64,000 nt of DNA from UBA1081 sp045636025 (lineage in GTDB: Bacteria > Bacillota > Clostridia > Oscillospirales > Acutalibacteraceae): assembly GCA_045636025.1 (NCBI GenBank), contig JAZTWP010000054.1, positions 1-64,000 on the forward strand, given 5' to 3'. Both the position numbers and the translations under genes were made by a program. The notes beneath the pieces are model-generated. The model was not told where the DNA came from. It searched no databases and saw only the letters and a list, made by a program, of their open reading frames with translations. Below, piece after piece: positions 15,248 through 23,971 of this stretch; position 1 is the stretch's first letter; the number at the start of each line of letters is the position of its first letter.

Positions 15248-15721
15248 TCAATCTCTGTCAAATGTTACAGTTTCACCTTTTGCAAGTTTTTTTGTAAAAA
15301 CAATACCGTCAAGATGATCAAATTCGTGACATACACATCTTGCAAAAAGTCCTTCACCTTCTGCTTCGAACCAGTTGCCGTATCTGTCCTGAGCTTTGAA
15401 TTTAACGTACATAGGACGAGATGTTACGCCTGACTTATGAGGAAGAGAGAGACATCCTTCAATCTCTTTCTGCTCGCCTCTTGCTTCGATGATTTCACCG
15501 TTGATAGCTTCAACAAGACCGTGCTCATCACCGACATCCATTATAACTACCCTTCTGAGAATACCAATCTGCACGGCAGCAAGACCCACACCATCCGCCT
15601 TGCGCATTGTATCTTTCATATCCTGCAACAGAAGATGAAGCTTTGCATCAAATGTCACAACAGGTTTGCTGACTTTGCTTAATACGGGATCTTCTTCTGT
15701 TCTGATTTTTCTTAAAGCCAT
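15248..15721 (-). CDS. def: Peptide deformylase
   Basis: A 157-residue metalloenzyme that removes the N-formyl group from new proteins. All three family motifs are present in order: GVGLAAVQIG (about 47), EGCLSLP (about 92, metal-binding Cys) and HEFDHLDG (about 135, two His ligands and catalytic Glu). TGAGGTG precedes the ATG at 15721. It sits directly between priA and fmt. Confidence 0.97.
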   Translation of the reverse strand: MALRKIRTEEDPVLSKVSKPVVTFDAKLHLLLQDMKDTMRKADGVGLAAVQIGILRRVVIMDVGDEHGLVEAINGEIIEARGEQKEIEGCLSLPHKSGVTSRPMYVKFKAQDRYGNWFEAEGEGLFARCVCHEFDHLDGIVFTKKLAKGETVTFDRD

Positions 15722-15731
15722 TTCTTTCACC

Positions 15732-18200
15732 TCAATACAGACTTTCGGGATTTATATCCGCAAAGACTGTAACTTTATCATAATATTTATTTGTTGAAAA
15801 TTCCTTTATACATTCGGCAACAAGCCTTCTGAACTTTGCCGTGTTTTTACATTTCATTATAAGACGTTCTCTGAAACTGTTGTTGATTTTTGCAAGTTTC
15901 GGCGGAACAGGTCCGAGAACGATAACTTTTTCATCTTTATAATCTGAGCTGAGTTTTTCTTTGAATATTCTGAAGAAATATTCAGCCGCACTTTTTGATT
16001 TTAGTTCGGAAAGTGACGAAAATCCCACAACGCACAGATCACAGAAAGGCGGATATACCATTGCCTTTCTTATGGCAATTTCAATATCATAAAATTCTTT
16101 ATAATCCTGCTCTGCGGCAAGTTCAATCACAGTATTTTCAGGAGCAAGTGTCTGAATAACTGCCCTACCTGATTTTTCACCTCTGCCGCTTCTTCCCACA
16201 ACCTGAGTGAGCAAATCAAAAGTTCTCTCTGAACTCTTATAATCGTCATTATATAACTGCTGGTCAACGGAAATTACACCAACGAGTGTGACATTGGGAA
16301 AATCAAGACCTTTTGCAACCATCTGAGTACCGACCATAATGTCATACTCACCCTCAGAAAACAGTTTGAAGCTTTTTTCGTGAGAATTTTTTGCAGATGT
16401 TGTATCGGCATCCATACGAAGCACTCTTGCATCGGGAAACAGAATCTCAAGTTCCTGCTCGACTTTCTGAGTGCCGAATCCCGAAAAACGCATTGTATCT
16501 TCACCGCACTCGTTACAGACTGTTCTTATGGGTTCACTGTAACCGCAGTAATGGCACATTAGCCTGTCATTCGCGCTGTGATAAGTAAGTGATATACTGC
16601 AATTGGGACAACATGCAACACTTTTGCATTTTGTGCAGGCAACAAAGGTGTTGAAACCTCTTCTGTTGATAAGCAGAATTGTCTGCTGACCGTTTTCAAG
16701 ATTATATCTTATTTCATCCGCAAGAGGTGTGCTGATTGTAAGCAGACCGTTCATATTGTTTTTATCTGCAACATCAACGGTAACAACTTTGGGCAGACCT
16801 GATTTTGAATATCTCTCTGTAAGCTCAACAAGTTCATATCTGCCGTTTTTTGCGTATGCATAACTTTCAACAGAAGGTGTTGCGGATGCGAGCACGAGCA
16901 ATGCATTATTGTAAGCGCATCTGAATCTTGCAATATCTCTTGCGTGATATCTGGGAGTCATTTCTGATTTATATGAGCCTTCCTGCTCTTCGTCAATAAT
17001 AATGAGAGAAAGGTTTTTAACGGGAGCAAATGAAGCACTTCGTGTGCCGACGGCAATTGTGGCTTCACCTTTTGCAATGCGCTTCCATTCATCAAGTCTT
17101 TCCCCCTGAGAAAGACCGCTGTGAATGACCGCAACCTTTTCACCGTATCTTGAATAAAACATATTGAGAAGCTGAGGTGTCAATGAAATTTCGGGCACAA
17201 GTACAATTACACCATTGTCTGTTTCTGCCACATCATCAATCAGCTTCATATAAACTTTTGTTTTTCCGCTGCCCGTTACACCGTACAGCAATGCGGCTGA
17301 AGCTTCGTCTCCGTCGCGGAGAGCACAAAGCCTCTCATACGCATTCTGCTGCATATCACTGAGAATTATTTCTTCTTTTTTTCTCGGTGTTTCACGCATA
17401 GCGGAGGGAGTTCTGTAAACGGGCATATCATCATAATCAAGAATCCCTTTTTTATGAAGATTCTCAATTACACCCTGTGCAACACCCGTATAATAAGACA
17501 CTTCTTTTGAAGATGCGCTGCCGATATCACGAAGCAGGTCAATGACAAGCTTCTGTTTTGCTGTGGGCTTGAAAGAATCATTTTCACTTTCGGCAAATTC
17601 CTGAGAAAGAGAAACAATTTTGACAGTTGCATCATTCACTCTGCGGAGTGTATCAACATTCTTTAGAAGGATGTCCTTTTTGCTCATTTTTTCAAGCAAT
17701 TCGGAATCCGGCAATAATCCGAGTTCTTTATAAATTTTTTCGGAATTAACGAATTTATCTTTTTTTCTCAGGTATTCAATAACCTGAAGCTCTTCTGCAG
17801 ATAAATCATCATAATCTGCATAAGAAGCTTTCAATGCATACATCTGAGTTACTTTAAGATAAATTCCCGACGGAAGAAAAGACCTTGCCGCATCAAAAAG
17901 TGTGCAGAATGTTCTGTCTGCCACAAATGATGCAAGCTCAAGCATTTCTTTTGTGAGGACAGGCTCTTCGTCAAGCACTTCGAGAACAGGTTTGAGCTTT
18001 ATTCCGTCATCGCAGAAGTCTTCTGACACGGCAAAAACAAAGCCTTGTCTTTTTCTGCTGCCTCTGCCAAAACCGACTAAAACCCTACACCCTGCCCTGA
18101 CTTTGTCTGCCAGAGATTCGGGTATAAGGTAATCGAATAATTTATCAAAACTGTAAGCCGTATTTTCAACGGCAACCGAAGCTGTTATCACATGAGCCAA
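15732..18200 (-). CDS. priA: Primosomal helicase PriA
   Basis: An 822-residue 3'-5' DNA helicase that reloads the replisome at stalled forks. The N-terminal DNA-binding region (about 1-110) is followed by a winged-helix linker, then helicase motifs GVTGSGKTKVYM (Walker A), IIIDEEQEGSYK (Walker B, with Gln in the usual His place) and ATPSVES. The zinc-binding insert carries repeated CxxC pairs (ACTKCKSVACCPNCS, CHYCGYSEPIRTVCNECG). Motifs GTQMVAKGLDFP and VGRSGRG complete the helicase core. The length is normal. coaBC, often found just before priA in Bacillus, is absent here. Confidence 0.96.
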   Translation of the reverse strand: MAHVITASVAVENTAYSFDKLFDYLIPESLADKVRAGCRVLVGFGRGSRKRQGFVFAVSEDFCDDGIKLKPVLEVLDEEPVLTKEMLELASFVADRTFCTLFDAARSFLPSGIYLKVTQMYALKASYADYDDLSAEELQVIEYLRKKDKFVNSEKIYKELGLLPDSELLEKMSKKDILLKNVDTLRRVNDATVKIVSLSQEFAESENDSFKPTAKQKLVIDLLRDIGSASSKEVSYYTGVAQGVIENLHKKGILDYDDMPVYRTPSAMRETPRKKEEIILSDMQQNAYERLCALRDGDEASAALLYGVTGSGKTKVYMKLIDDVAETDNGVIVLVPEISLTPQLLNMFYSRYGEKVAVIHSGLSQGERLDEWKRIAKGEATIAVGTRSASFAPVKNLSLIIIDEEQEGSYKSEMTPRYHARDIARFRCAYNNALLVLASATPSVESYAYAKNGRYELVELTERYSKSGLPKVVTVDVADKNNMNGLLTISTPLADEIRYNLENGQQTILLINRRGFNTFVACTKCKSVACCPNCSISLTYHSANDRLMCHYCGYSEPIRTVCNECGEDTMRFSGFGTQKVEQELEILFPDARVLRMDADTTSAKNSHEKSFKLFSEGEYDIMVGTQMVAKGLDFPNVTLVGVISVDQQLYNDDYKSSERTFDLLTQVVGRSGRGEKSGRAVIQTLAPENTVIELAAEQDYKEFYDIEIAIRKAMVYPPFCDLCVVGFSSLSELKSKSAAEYFFRIFKEKLSSDYKDEKVIVLGPVPPKLAKINNSFRERLIMKCKNTAKFRRLVAECIKEFSTNKYYDKVTVFADINPESLY

Positions 18201-18223
18201 TTTGCATCACCCCTGATGAAACA

Positions 18224-18418
18224 TCAGTTGTCCTTGCAGATGCTCCATAAACCGTTTTCAAGCTCCTTAACTGCAATGCTGACGGGCTTATCAATAATGA
18301 TATCCTTATTGCTGTTTGCCTCATCAACGATCATTCTTGCTCTTTTTGCTGTTGCAGAAACAAGTTCGTAACGGCTGATTTCGCCCTTCATAAGCTTCTG
18401 AAGATCTACGTTAAGCAT
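18224..18418 (-). CDS. rpoZ: RNA polymerase omega subunit
   Basis: A 64-residue protein matching the small omega subunit that helps assemble and stabilise the beta-prime subunit. The core signature is SRYELVSATAKRARMI followed by a KPVSIAVKELENG stretch. It lies between gmk and priA, as in Bacillus, with 25- and 23-nt gaps. Confidence 0.93.
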   Translation of the reverse strand: MLNVDLQKLMKGEISRYELVSATAKRARMIVDEANSNKDIIIDKPVSIAVKELENGLWSICKDN

Positions 18419-18443
18419 ATATTTACACCATCCTGTTTATTAC

Positions 18444-19010
18444 TTATTTTGTATGATTTTTTATAACGCCGTGTGCCTCATCAACTGCCTTCTCAAGGTC
18501 ATCGTTAACGAGTATATAATCATAATTGACTCTTTGTTCAATCTCTGATTTTGCAATATTGAGTCTTTTTATTATGTCTTCTTCTGATTCTGTATTTCTG
18601 CCTCTTAAGCGGTTTTCAAGAATTTCCTCTGAAGGGGGCATAACAAATATTGAAAGTGAGCCGGGATAGATTTTTTTGATATTTGCGGCACCCTTTACTT
18701 CGATAACAAGAATAACGGTCTTGCCGTCTGCTATACGCTGTTCAACATCACTTTTAAGTGTTCCGTAATAATTTGAACCGTATTTTGCATACTCAATAAA
18801 ATCATCATTCTCAACTTTTGCAAGAAAATCCTCTGTAGAGAAATAATAATAATTGACTCCGTGTTTCTCTTCTCCTCTGGGAGCTCTTGTGGTAGCTGAA
18901 ACCGAAAGAGAAAAAGTATTGTCTTTTTCAAGAAGCTTAGCAACAACAGTATCTTTGCCGACACCTGCGGGACCTGATACAACAACAAGTCTTGATGAAA
19001 TATCAAACAT
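18444..19010 (-). CDS. gmk: Guanylate kinase
   Basis: A 188-residue enzyme phosphorylating GMP to GDP. It has the P-loop SGPAGVGKDT near residue 12, GMP-binding TTRAPRGEEKHGVNYY near 38, and RLRGRNTESEEDI in the lid region. The start at 19010 lies inside the end of remA (8-nt overlap) behind a GGGGAGG site. An upstream in-frame extension overlapping remA is not credible. Confidence 0.95.
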   Translation of the reverse strand: MFDISSRLVVVSGPAGVGKDTVVAKLLEKDNTFSLSVSATTRAPRGEEKHGVNYYYFSTEDFLAKVENDDFIEYAKYGSNYYGTLKSDVEQRIADGKTVILVIEVKGAANIKKIYPGSLSIFVMPPSEEILENRLRGRNTESEEDIIKRLNIAKSEIEQRVNYDYILVNDDLEKAVDEAHGVIKNHTK

Positions 19011-19275
19011 CAATTGATTCCTCCCCTGAAATGTCAGAAGCCTGACCGTTGAAACGTTCACCAAGCTTTTCTGCCTGAAGATATGAAAGAATGATATGAT
19101 CACTGTCTGCAATGATGACTGCTCTTGTTTTTCTGCCGTGTGTGGCATCAATGAGTGAGCCTTTTTCCTTTGCGTCTGAAATCATTCTCTTTATGGGTGC
19201 TGATTCAGGGCTGACAATGGCAATAATTCTTGCAGCATTTATCATATTGCCGAATCCTATATTTACAAGTTTCAT
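19003..19275 (-). CDS. remA: RemA-family DNA-binding regulator (DUF370)
   Basis: A 90-residue protein of the RemA/YlzA family. In Bacillus it forms ring-like assemblies on DNA and activates biofilm matrix and osmoprotection genes. The family core is KLVNIGFGNMINAARIIAIV...SAPIKRMI and DATHGRKTRAVII. The location between yicC and gmk is the conserved one. Its regulon in this organism cannot be inferred from the window. Confidence 0.93.
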   Translation of the reverse strand: MKLVNIGFGNMINAARIIAIVSPESAPIKRMISDAKEKGSLIDATHGRKTRAVIIADSDHIILSYLQAEKLGERFNGQASDISGEESIDV

Positions 19276-19285
19276 AATATATCCC

Positions 19286-20164
19286 TTATTCTATATTCTG
19301 AATCTGTTCTCTGATTTTTTCAATTTCAGCCTTTACGTCAATAACGATTCTTGCAATTTCAATATCATTTGCCTTTGAACCGATTGTGTTTGTCTCTCTG
19401 TTGATTTCCTGAACAAGGAAGTCGAGCTTTCTGCCGACGGGTTCATCGAGAGTCATCATTGAATGAAGCTGTTCTATATGGCTGCGGAGTCTGACAGTTT
19501 CTTCAGCAACCGCAACTTTATCTGCAAAAACTGCTGCTTCTGTAAGAAGACGCTGTTCATCGACATTCACGTCACCGAGAAGGTCTTTCATTCTTGAAAG
19601 AAGCTTGTCGTTGTATTCCTTCACTGTTTCGGGAGAACGTTTTTCAACTTTCTCAACATAAGAAATAATTGTATCTGCTCTTGAAAGAATGTCATCACGG
19701 AGCTTTTCACCCTCAATCTCTCTCATTGAGATGAAAGATTCTGCTGCCGCATCAACAACCTTTTTAACAGCATTCCAGATTTTTTCTTCATCTGCAGGAG
19801 CTTTTCTTACGGCAAAAATATCACCGTGTCTTGCAAGATTTGAAACTTTGTAATCATTTTCGAGTCCGAATTTTTCACAAAGAGTGTTTACTGCCTGAAG
19901 ATAGCCTGCTGCAAGTGATTCATTAAGCTGAACGAGAACATCGTCTGTTTCAAGCGCATCAATCTGAATATTGCATTCAACTTTACCTCTTGAAATAAGC
20001 TGGCGGACGTGAGTCTTGAGCTTATCCTCAAGGAAAGAATAATTTTTATAAACTCTTGATGAAAATTCAAGATAACGGCTGTTTACACTTTTGAGTTCAA
20101 CGGTTATATTCATTCCGTCAATCATTTCACAAGCTCTGCCGTAGCCTGTCATACTTCTGATCAT
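19286..20164 (-). CDS. YicC/YloC-family endoribonuclease
   Basis: A 292-residue member of the YicC family, shown in Escherichia coli to be an endoribonuclease affecting small-RNA turnover. The N terminus MIRSMTGYGRA and the C-terminal block RKLDFLVQEINRETNTIGSK are the family signatures. It is the first gene of the operon, with a GGAGG site and a consensus promoter 34 nt upstream. Confidence 0.93.
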   Translation of the reverse strand: MIRSMTGYGRACEMIDGMNITVELKSVNSRYLEFSSRVYKNYSFLEDKLKTHVRQLISRGKVECNIQIDALETDDVLVQLNESLAAGYLQAVNTLCEKFGLENDYKVSNLARHGDIFAVRKAPADEEKIWNAVKKVVDAAAESFISMREIEGEKLRDDILSRADTIISYVEKVEKRSPETVKEYNDKLLSRMKDLLGDVNVDEQRLLTEAAVFADKVAVAEETVRLRSHIEQLHSMMTLDEPVGRKLDFLVQEINRETNTIGSKANDIEIARIVIDVKAEIEKIREQIQNIE

Positions 20165-20197
20165 TCCGTTATCCTCCTTATATTTTGTTATTAAAAT

Positions 20198-20226
20198 ATT
20201 ATATAATATAACAGAACATCTGTCAA
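20198..20226 (-). promoter_or_regulatory. Promoter of the yicC-to-spoVM operon
   Basis: The minus strand has perfect TTGACA (20226-20221), 17 nt, perfect TATAAT (20203-20198). It starts immediately after the rluB stop codon with no terminator between, so read-through from the upstream block is also possible. Confidence 0.85.
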
Positions 20227-20988
20227 TTATTTTCTCTTATTTGAATTCGCAGACTTTGATTTCTGCGCAGCTCTCTTAAGAGCTGAAACTTCTTCCTTTT
20301 TAAGTTCTCTGTATGTACCTACCGAAAGAGTTCCGAGTTTGAGTGAGCCCATTGAAATTCTCTTGAGTCTTACGGTTTCAAGGCCTACAGCTTCACACAT
20401 TTTTCTTATCTGTCTGTTCCTGCCTTCGTGAATTGTAATCTGAAGCACAGTTCTTTCTGCGCTGTCACTCATAACAAGAACAGATGCGGGAAGTGTCTTT
20501 TTACCGTCGATAACAACACCTGAAGAAAGTTCAACAAGCTGTTCTTCCTTTGCCTGAGGTTTAACTGTTACTCTGTATGTTTTTGAGATATGCATTGACG
20601 GATGAGTCATCATATTTGCAAATTCACCGTCATTTGTGAAGAGAAGAAGTCCCTCTGAGTCTTTATCAAGTCTGCCTACGGGGAAAATTCTTTCTTCAAT
20701 GTCAGCAACGAGTTCCGCTACGCACTTTCTGCCCATTTCATCGCTCATTGTTGTAACATATCCTCTGGGTTTATTAAGCATAATATAAACATTGCCTGAA
20801 GAAACGGGTACAACTCTTTCACCTGATACTGTTACAAGATCTCTTTTAGGATCAACCTTATCACCCAATGAAGCAGGGTGACCGTTCACACGGACCTTTC
20901 CTCTTTCAATAAGTTCTTCTGATTTTCTTCTTGATGCAACGCCGTTTTCTGCAAGAAATTTCTGCAGACGAATTTTATTATCAGCCAT
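20227..20988 (-). CDS. RsuA/RluB-family pseudouridine synthase
   Basis: A 253-residue enzyme modifying a single uridine of rRNA; RluB type (23S U2605) is the likeliest by analogy to Bacillus and clostridial neighbourhoods. An S4 domain opens the protein (IRLQKFLAENGVASRRKSEELI). The catalytic motif VGRLDKDSEGLLLFTNDG has the active Asp, and GRNRQIRKMCEAVG follows. The C-terminal tail is Lys/Ser-rich. The start at 20988 overlaps the dacF stop by 8 nt (ATGGCTGA), pointing to coupled translation. Confidence 0.92.
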   Translation of the reverse strand: MADNKIRLQKFLAENGVASRRKSEELIERGKVRVNGHPASLGDKVDPKRDLVTVSGERVVPVSSGNVYIMLNKPRGYVTTMSDEMGRKCVAELVADIEERIFPVGRLDKDSEGLLLFTNDGEFANMMTHPSMHISKTYRVTVKPQAKEEQLVELSSGVVIDGKKTLPASVLVMSDSAERTVLQITIHEGRNRQIRKMCEAVGLETVRLKRISMGSLKLGTLSVGTYRELKKEEVSALKRAAQKSKSANSNKRK

Positions 20989-22123
20989 TTTTCCACCAAC
21001 TGTCAAACAGACTTTTGAGTCTGTGAAATATATTTTGTTCAGTTTCTCCGCTTTTCGCATCTATTGATTCTGATGAGGTAAGCGGAATTTCTTTTATCAT
21101 TCTGTCACCTGAAAAATACTGCACATAACCTATTACTTCGCCCTTTTCGACGGGAGCAAAAAGAATTTTCTGAAGATATACTCTGCGATATATTTCGTCA
21201 GTATTTTCATTTATAATATTCAGATTTGTATTATCCGAAACCGGAATAACGGTGTCTTTTTCACCACCTGCCACACGCACACAGAAAGATGAAAAATCCG
21301 TATCTGCCGCAGATGTAGTCACAACCGAAAAACCGTAATCGAGCATTTTCTCGTGGTCATTCCAGTCATCACCGGCATTCAGAGTCACAGCAATTAGTGT
21401 CACTCCGTCTCTTGTGGCGGCACTGACAAGACATCTTCCGCTTTTCTTTGTAAAACCCGTTTTTATGCCGAAACAGCCGTCATAAGAGTTTATGAGTCGG
21501 TTATGATTATACAGAGTTACCGTTTTATCGCTGTTTACAAAAGATATTGTATCAGATATTGTTGCAGAAATATTGGAAAACTGCTTGTTTTTAATCGATT
21601 CTGCCGACAACAGTGCCATATCATAGGCCGTTGTATAATGATTCTCATGGTCAAGACCCGACGGAGTCACAAAAGATGTGTTTTTCATTCCGATTTCTTC
21701 TGCACGCTTATTCATCATAACTGCAAAGCCATCAAAACTGCCGCCCAGCGCAATTGCCACGGCATTTGCCGCATCATTTCCCGATTCAAGCATCATACAC
21801 TTGACAAGATTTTCAAGTGTGATTACATCTTCAGCTTTAAGTCCTGATGAAGTGCCCTCAACATTCACCATTTCATGAGTTACGGTGATTTCACGCAAAG
21901 GGGTATTCTCCTCAAGAGCAATAAGCGAAGTCATAATCTTTGTGGTGCTTGCCATTGAAAGCTGCATATCCTGATTCTTTTCAAAAAGTACCATATTCCC
22001 CTCGGGGTAATACAGCACTGCCGCTTTTGCAGACAAATCAGACTGCTCCAGTCCTTTTGAAAAAACAGGAAAACCTGCGAGAATTGCAGAAATTACAACT
22101 ACCGATATTATTCTTTTAAGCAT
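20981..22123 (-). CDS. D-alanyl-D-alanine carboxypeptidase (DacF-like)
   Basis: A 380-residue penicillin-binding protein removing the terminal D-Ala from peptidoglycan stems. A signal peptide (MLKRIISVVVISAILAGFPV) is followed by the S11 catalytic triad motifs: STTK in SMASTTKIMTS (SxxK) near residue 60, SGNDAANAVA (SxN) near 117 and KTGFTKKSGRC (KTG) near 225. A C-terminal beta domain and terminal amphipathic stretch complete the layout. Neighbouring rluB and gerW fit the sporulation-linked DacF/DacB group, but spmA and spmB, often adjacent, are absent. Confidence 0.9.
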   Translation of the reverse strand: MLKRIISVVVISAILAGFPVFSKGLEQSDLSAKAAVLYYPEGNMVLFEKNQDMQLSMASTTKIMTSLIALEENTPLREITVTHEMVNVEGTSSGLKAEDVITLENLVKCMMLESGNDAANAVAIALGGSFDGFAVMMNKRAEEIGMKNTSFVTPSGLDHENHYTTAYDMALLSAESIKNKQFSNISATISDTISFVNSDKTVTLYNHNRLINSYDGCFGIKTGFTKKSGRCLVSAATRDGVTLIAVTLNAGDDWNDHEKMLDYGFSVVTTSAADTDFSSFCVRVAGGEKDTVIPVSDNTNLNIINENTDEIYRRVYLQKILFAPVEKGEVIGYVQYFSGDRMIKEIPLTSSESIDAKSGETEQNIFHRLKSLFDSWWKNG

Positions 22124-22132
22124 ACCAACCAC

Positions 22133-22162
22133 CGCCTACATATAATTATGTAAGCGGCGGAA
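22133..22162 (-). promoter_or_regulatory. Hairpin over the dacF ribosome binding site
   Basis: CCGCCTACATA pairs with TATGTAAG-CGG around a TAAT loop. On the transcript the 3' arm contains the GGCGG Shine-Dalgarno-like sequence of dacF, so folding could limit its translation relative to gerW. Confidence 0.4.
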
Positions 22163-22184
22163 TACAAATCACTTATTTATTCAA

Positions 22185-22604
22185 TTATTCTGTTACAACA
22201 ACAGTTTCAACTTCGGGTTCTGCGGGAGCTTTTGTCTGCTTCTGTCTGTCAACAAAGTTTGTAACCTTTTCAAACATTTCAGGAATAAGGTTAACAGCTC
22301 TTTCAGCAGCATTGTCTGATGCTGTGATGTGCTTGATTGAAACTTCACCCTTGTTGCATACAAGGAAAGCTACAGGGTTGATTGTGATGCCTGCGCCACC
22401 GCCGCCGCCGAAAAGTTCAACGTTGTTCTTTGACGGAAAGTCTGAACCGCCTGATGCAAAGCCGTATGTAACCTTTGAAATGGGGATGATTGTAAGATCT
22501 GCGCTTACCTGAATAGGTTCACCTACGATAGTGCTTACATCAACAAGGTCACGAACTCTTTCGATGGTTGTTGCAAGAATTTTTTCTGCTGACTGATTTT
22601 TCAT
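22185..22604 (-). CDS. gerW: GerW/YtfJ-family sporulation protein
   Basis: A 139-residue protein of the YtfJ family; in Bacillus GerW is needed for spore germination. Family features are the N-terminal IERVRDLVDVSTIVGEPI, the central VTYGFASGGSDF and a glycine run followed by AGITINPVAFLV. The C terminus is a charged linker. It overlaps the stop of the DUF2953 gene by 1 nt, the usual ytfI-ytfJ pair. Confidence 0.92.
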   Translation of the reverse strand: MKNQSAEKILATTIERVRDLVDVSTIVGEPIQVSADLTIIPISKVTYGFASGGSDFPSKNNVELFGGGGGAGITINPVAFLVCNKGEVSIKHITASDNAAERAVNLIPEMFEKVTNFVDRQKQTKAPAEPEVETVVVTE

Positions 22605-23365
22605 TATGATACACCACTCTCTGAATTATTAACAATTTCTGTTTCTTCAGTTTTTACTTCTGAAGAAGTTTCTGTTGCTGCATCTTTTTTTGCTTCGGCA
22701 TTTTTCGGTTTAAGGTCTTTTATAAGTCTTATACCGAGTTTGAATACTGCTCCGAATGCAAAGAAGAGAACAGCATTTATAAGTTTTCTCGGATTAAGGG
22801 AAATTTCTGCCGAGAAAGCAATTCTTGTGCCCTCTCTTGCTATGTAATCCGGTTCAACATTTATACAGTACTGCCTTACATCACAGTTTGCAACAACTGC
22901 GCCTGTTATCGGGAATACTTTCTGACACATTTTACCGTAGCTTTCGGCTGTTTCTGCCGCATCACCACGGGTAATATCAACATCAAGGAACAATTCATCA
23001 ATTACGAATGAATGAACTATCCTTCTGCCGAATTTATCAAGAAGTTCAAGAAGTTTTCTGAACAAATCAAGAATACCCTGAATCTGTTCATTTTCATAAA
23101 TATTCTGCAAGGGATTAGGTCCCTTTGCTTTTGGCTCTGCAGGTTGTTCTTTTTCTTCAGCAGGCTCTTCTTTTTTTGGCTCTTTTGCTTTTTTCGGCTT
23201 AGGCTCTTTTTCAGGTGCCGGCAGAAGAGGAATTTTGAGGAACGCCCATTTTGCGTATGCCGTAAGCTCTTTACCGTCTTCATATTCTGCATGAATATGA
23301 GCTCTGATACTCAGCACAGCCGCAAAAAACAGAATTATTCCTGCGATTATACATAAAGCTATCAA
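22604..23365 (-). CDS. DUF2953 (YtfI-like) membrane protein
   Basis: A 253-residue protein with an N-terminal membrane helix (ALCIIAGIILFFAAVLSI), a Lys/Glu/Pro-rich linker (about 55-85) and a C-terminal DUF2953 region (FVIDELFLDVDITRGDAAETAESYG; VEPDYIAREG). It starts at a TTG behind GGAGG. It is the standard partner of gerW; the function is unknown but linked to spore formation in Bacillus-type genomes. A Glu/Thr-rich tail ends the protein. Confidence 0.85.
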   Translation of the reverse strand: MIALCIIAGIILFFAAVLSIRAHIHAEYEDGKELTAYAKWAFLKIPLLPAPEKEPKPKKAKEPKKEEPAEEKEQPAEPKAKGPNPLQNIYENEQIQGILDLFRKLLELLDKFGRRIVHSFVIDELFLDVDITRGDAAETAESYGKMCQKVFPITGAVVANCDVRQYCINVEPDYIAREGTRIAFSAEISLNPRKLINAVLFFAFGAVFKLGIRLIKDLKPKNAEAKKDAATETSSEVKTEETEIVNNSESGVS

Positions 23366-23401
23366 CCTGACGCCTCCTTTTCATATATATTTTCGGGTGC
23401 A

Positions 23402-23971
23402 TTAAAGAAGTGACATCTGACCGTCAACCTCATCCGAATCACTTATCTGAGGCTGTACCGGTCTTTCAGGCAATTCCGGTAATTCATCAAGCGATGAAAT
23501 TTCAAAGCACCTTAAGAAATTATCTGTAGTACAGTATAACAGAGGTCTGCCCGGCAAGTCAAGTCTTCCGTGCTCTTCTATAAGATTTCTTTGACAAAGA
23601 GTTGCAATAACACCTGAGCAGTCAACACCTCTGACCTGCTCAATAAACGCTTTTGTAACAGGCTGATTGTAAGCAACTATTGCAAGGACTTCAAATGCTG
23701 CTGATGAAAGAGGTGAATTCTTTTTCATACTCAGTATTGCTCTGATTTCAGGTGCAAACTCCTCTTTTGTTGCAAACTGATATTTCCCTGCAAGATTCAG
23801 AAGCTCAATGCCGTGGTCTGCTGATTTGTAATCATCTGCAATTTCGCTGAGGCAATTCTCAACAGTTGATTTGTCAACAAGAAGAGTTTTTGCCGTTTTT
23901 TCAATATCAAGCGGTTCACCTGATGCAAAAAGAACTGCTTCGAGAACAGCTTTAAGTTTCTGCTTCTCCAT
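23402..23971 (-). CDS. scpB: Segregation and condensation protein B
   Basis: A 189-residue winged-helix partner of SMC-ScpA that organises and separates chromosomes. Recognisable blocks are LKAVLEAVLFASGEPLDIE at the start, AFEVLAIVAYNQPVTKAFIE near 90 and GVIATLCQRNLIEEHGRLD. The chosen ATG at 23971 overlaps the end of scpA by 20 nt; a nearby ATG at 23977 is also possible. Confidence 0.94.
   Translation of the reverse strand: MEKQKLKAVLEAVLFASGEPLDIEKTAKTLLVDKSTVENCLSEIADDYKSADHGIELLNLAGKYQFATKEEFAPEIRAILSMKKNSPLSSAAFEVLAIVAYNQPVTKAFIEQVRGVDCSGVIATLCQRNLIEEHGRLDLPGRPLLYCTTDNFLRCFEISSLDELPELPERPVQPQISDSDEVDGQMSLL

Noticed and set aside
16970..17030. Gln instead of His in the PriA Walker B motif (DEEQ)
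   Set aside because: All other helicase and zinc motifs are intact, and this substitution is, from memory, common in clostridial PriA, so it is not treated as a defect.
19011..19151. N-terminal extension of guanylate kinase
   Set aside because: It lies within remA in another frame; the ATG at 19010 gives normal length with GGGGAGG upstream.
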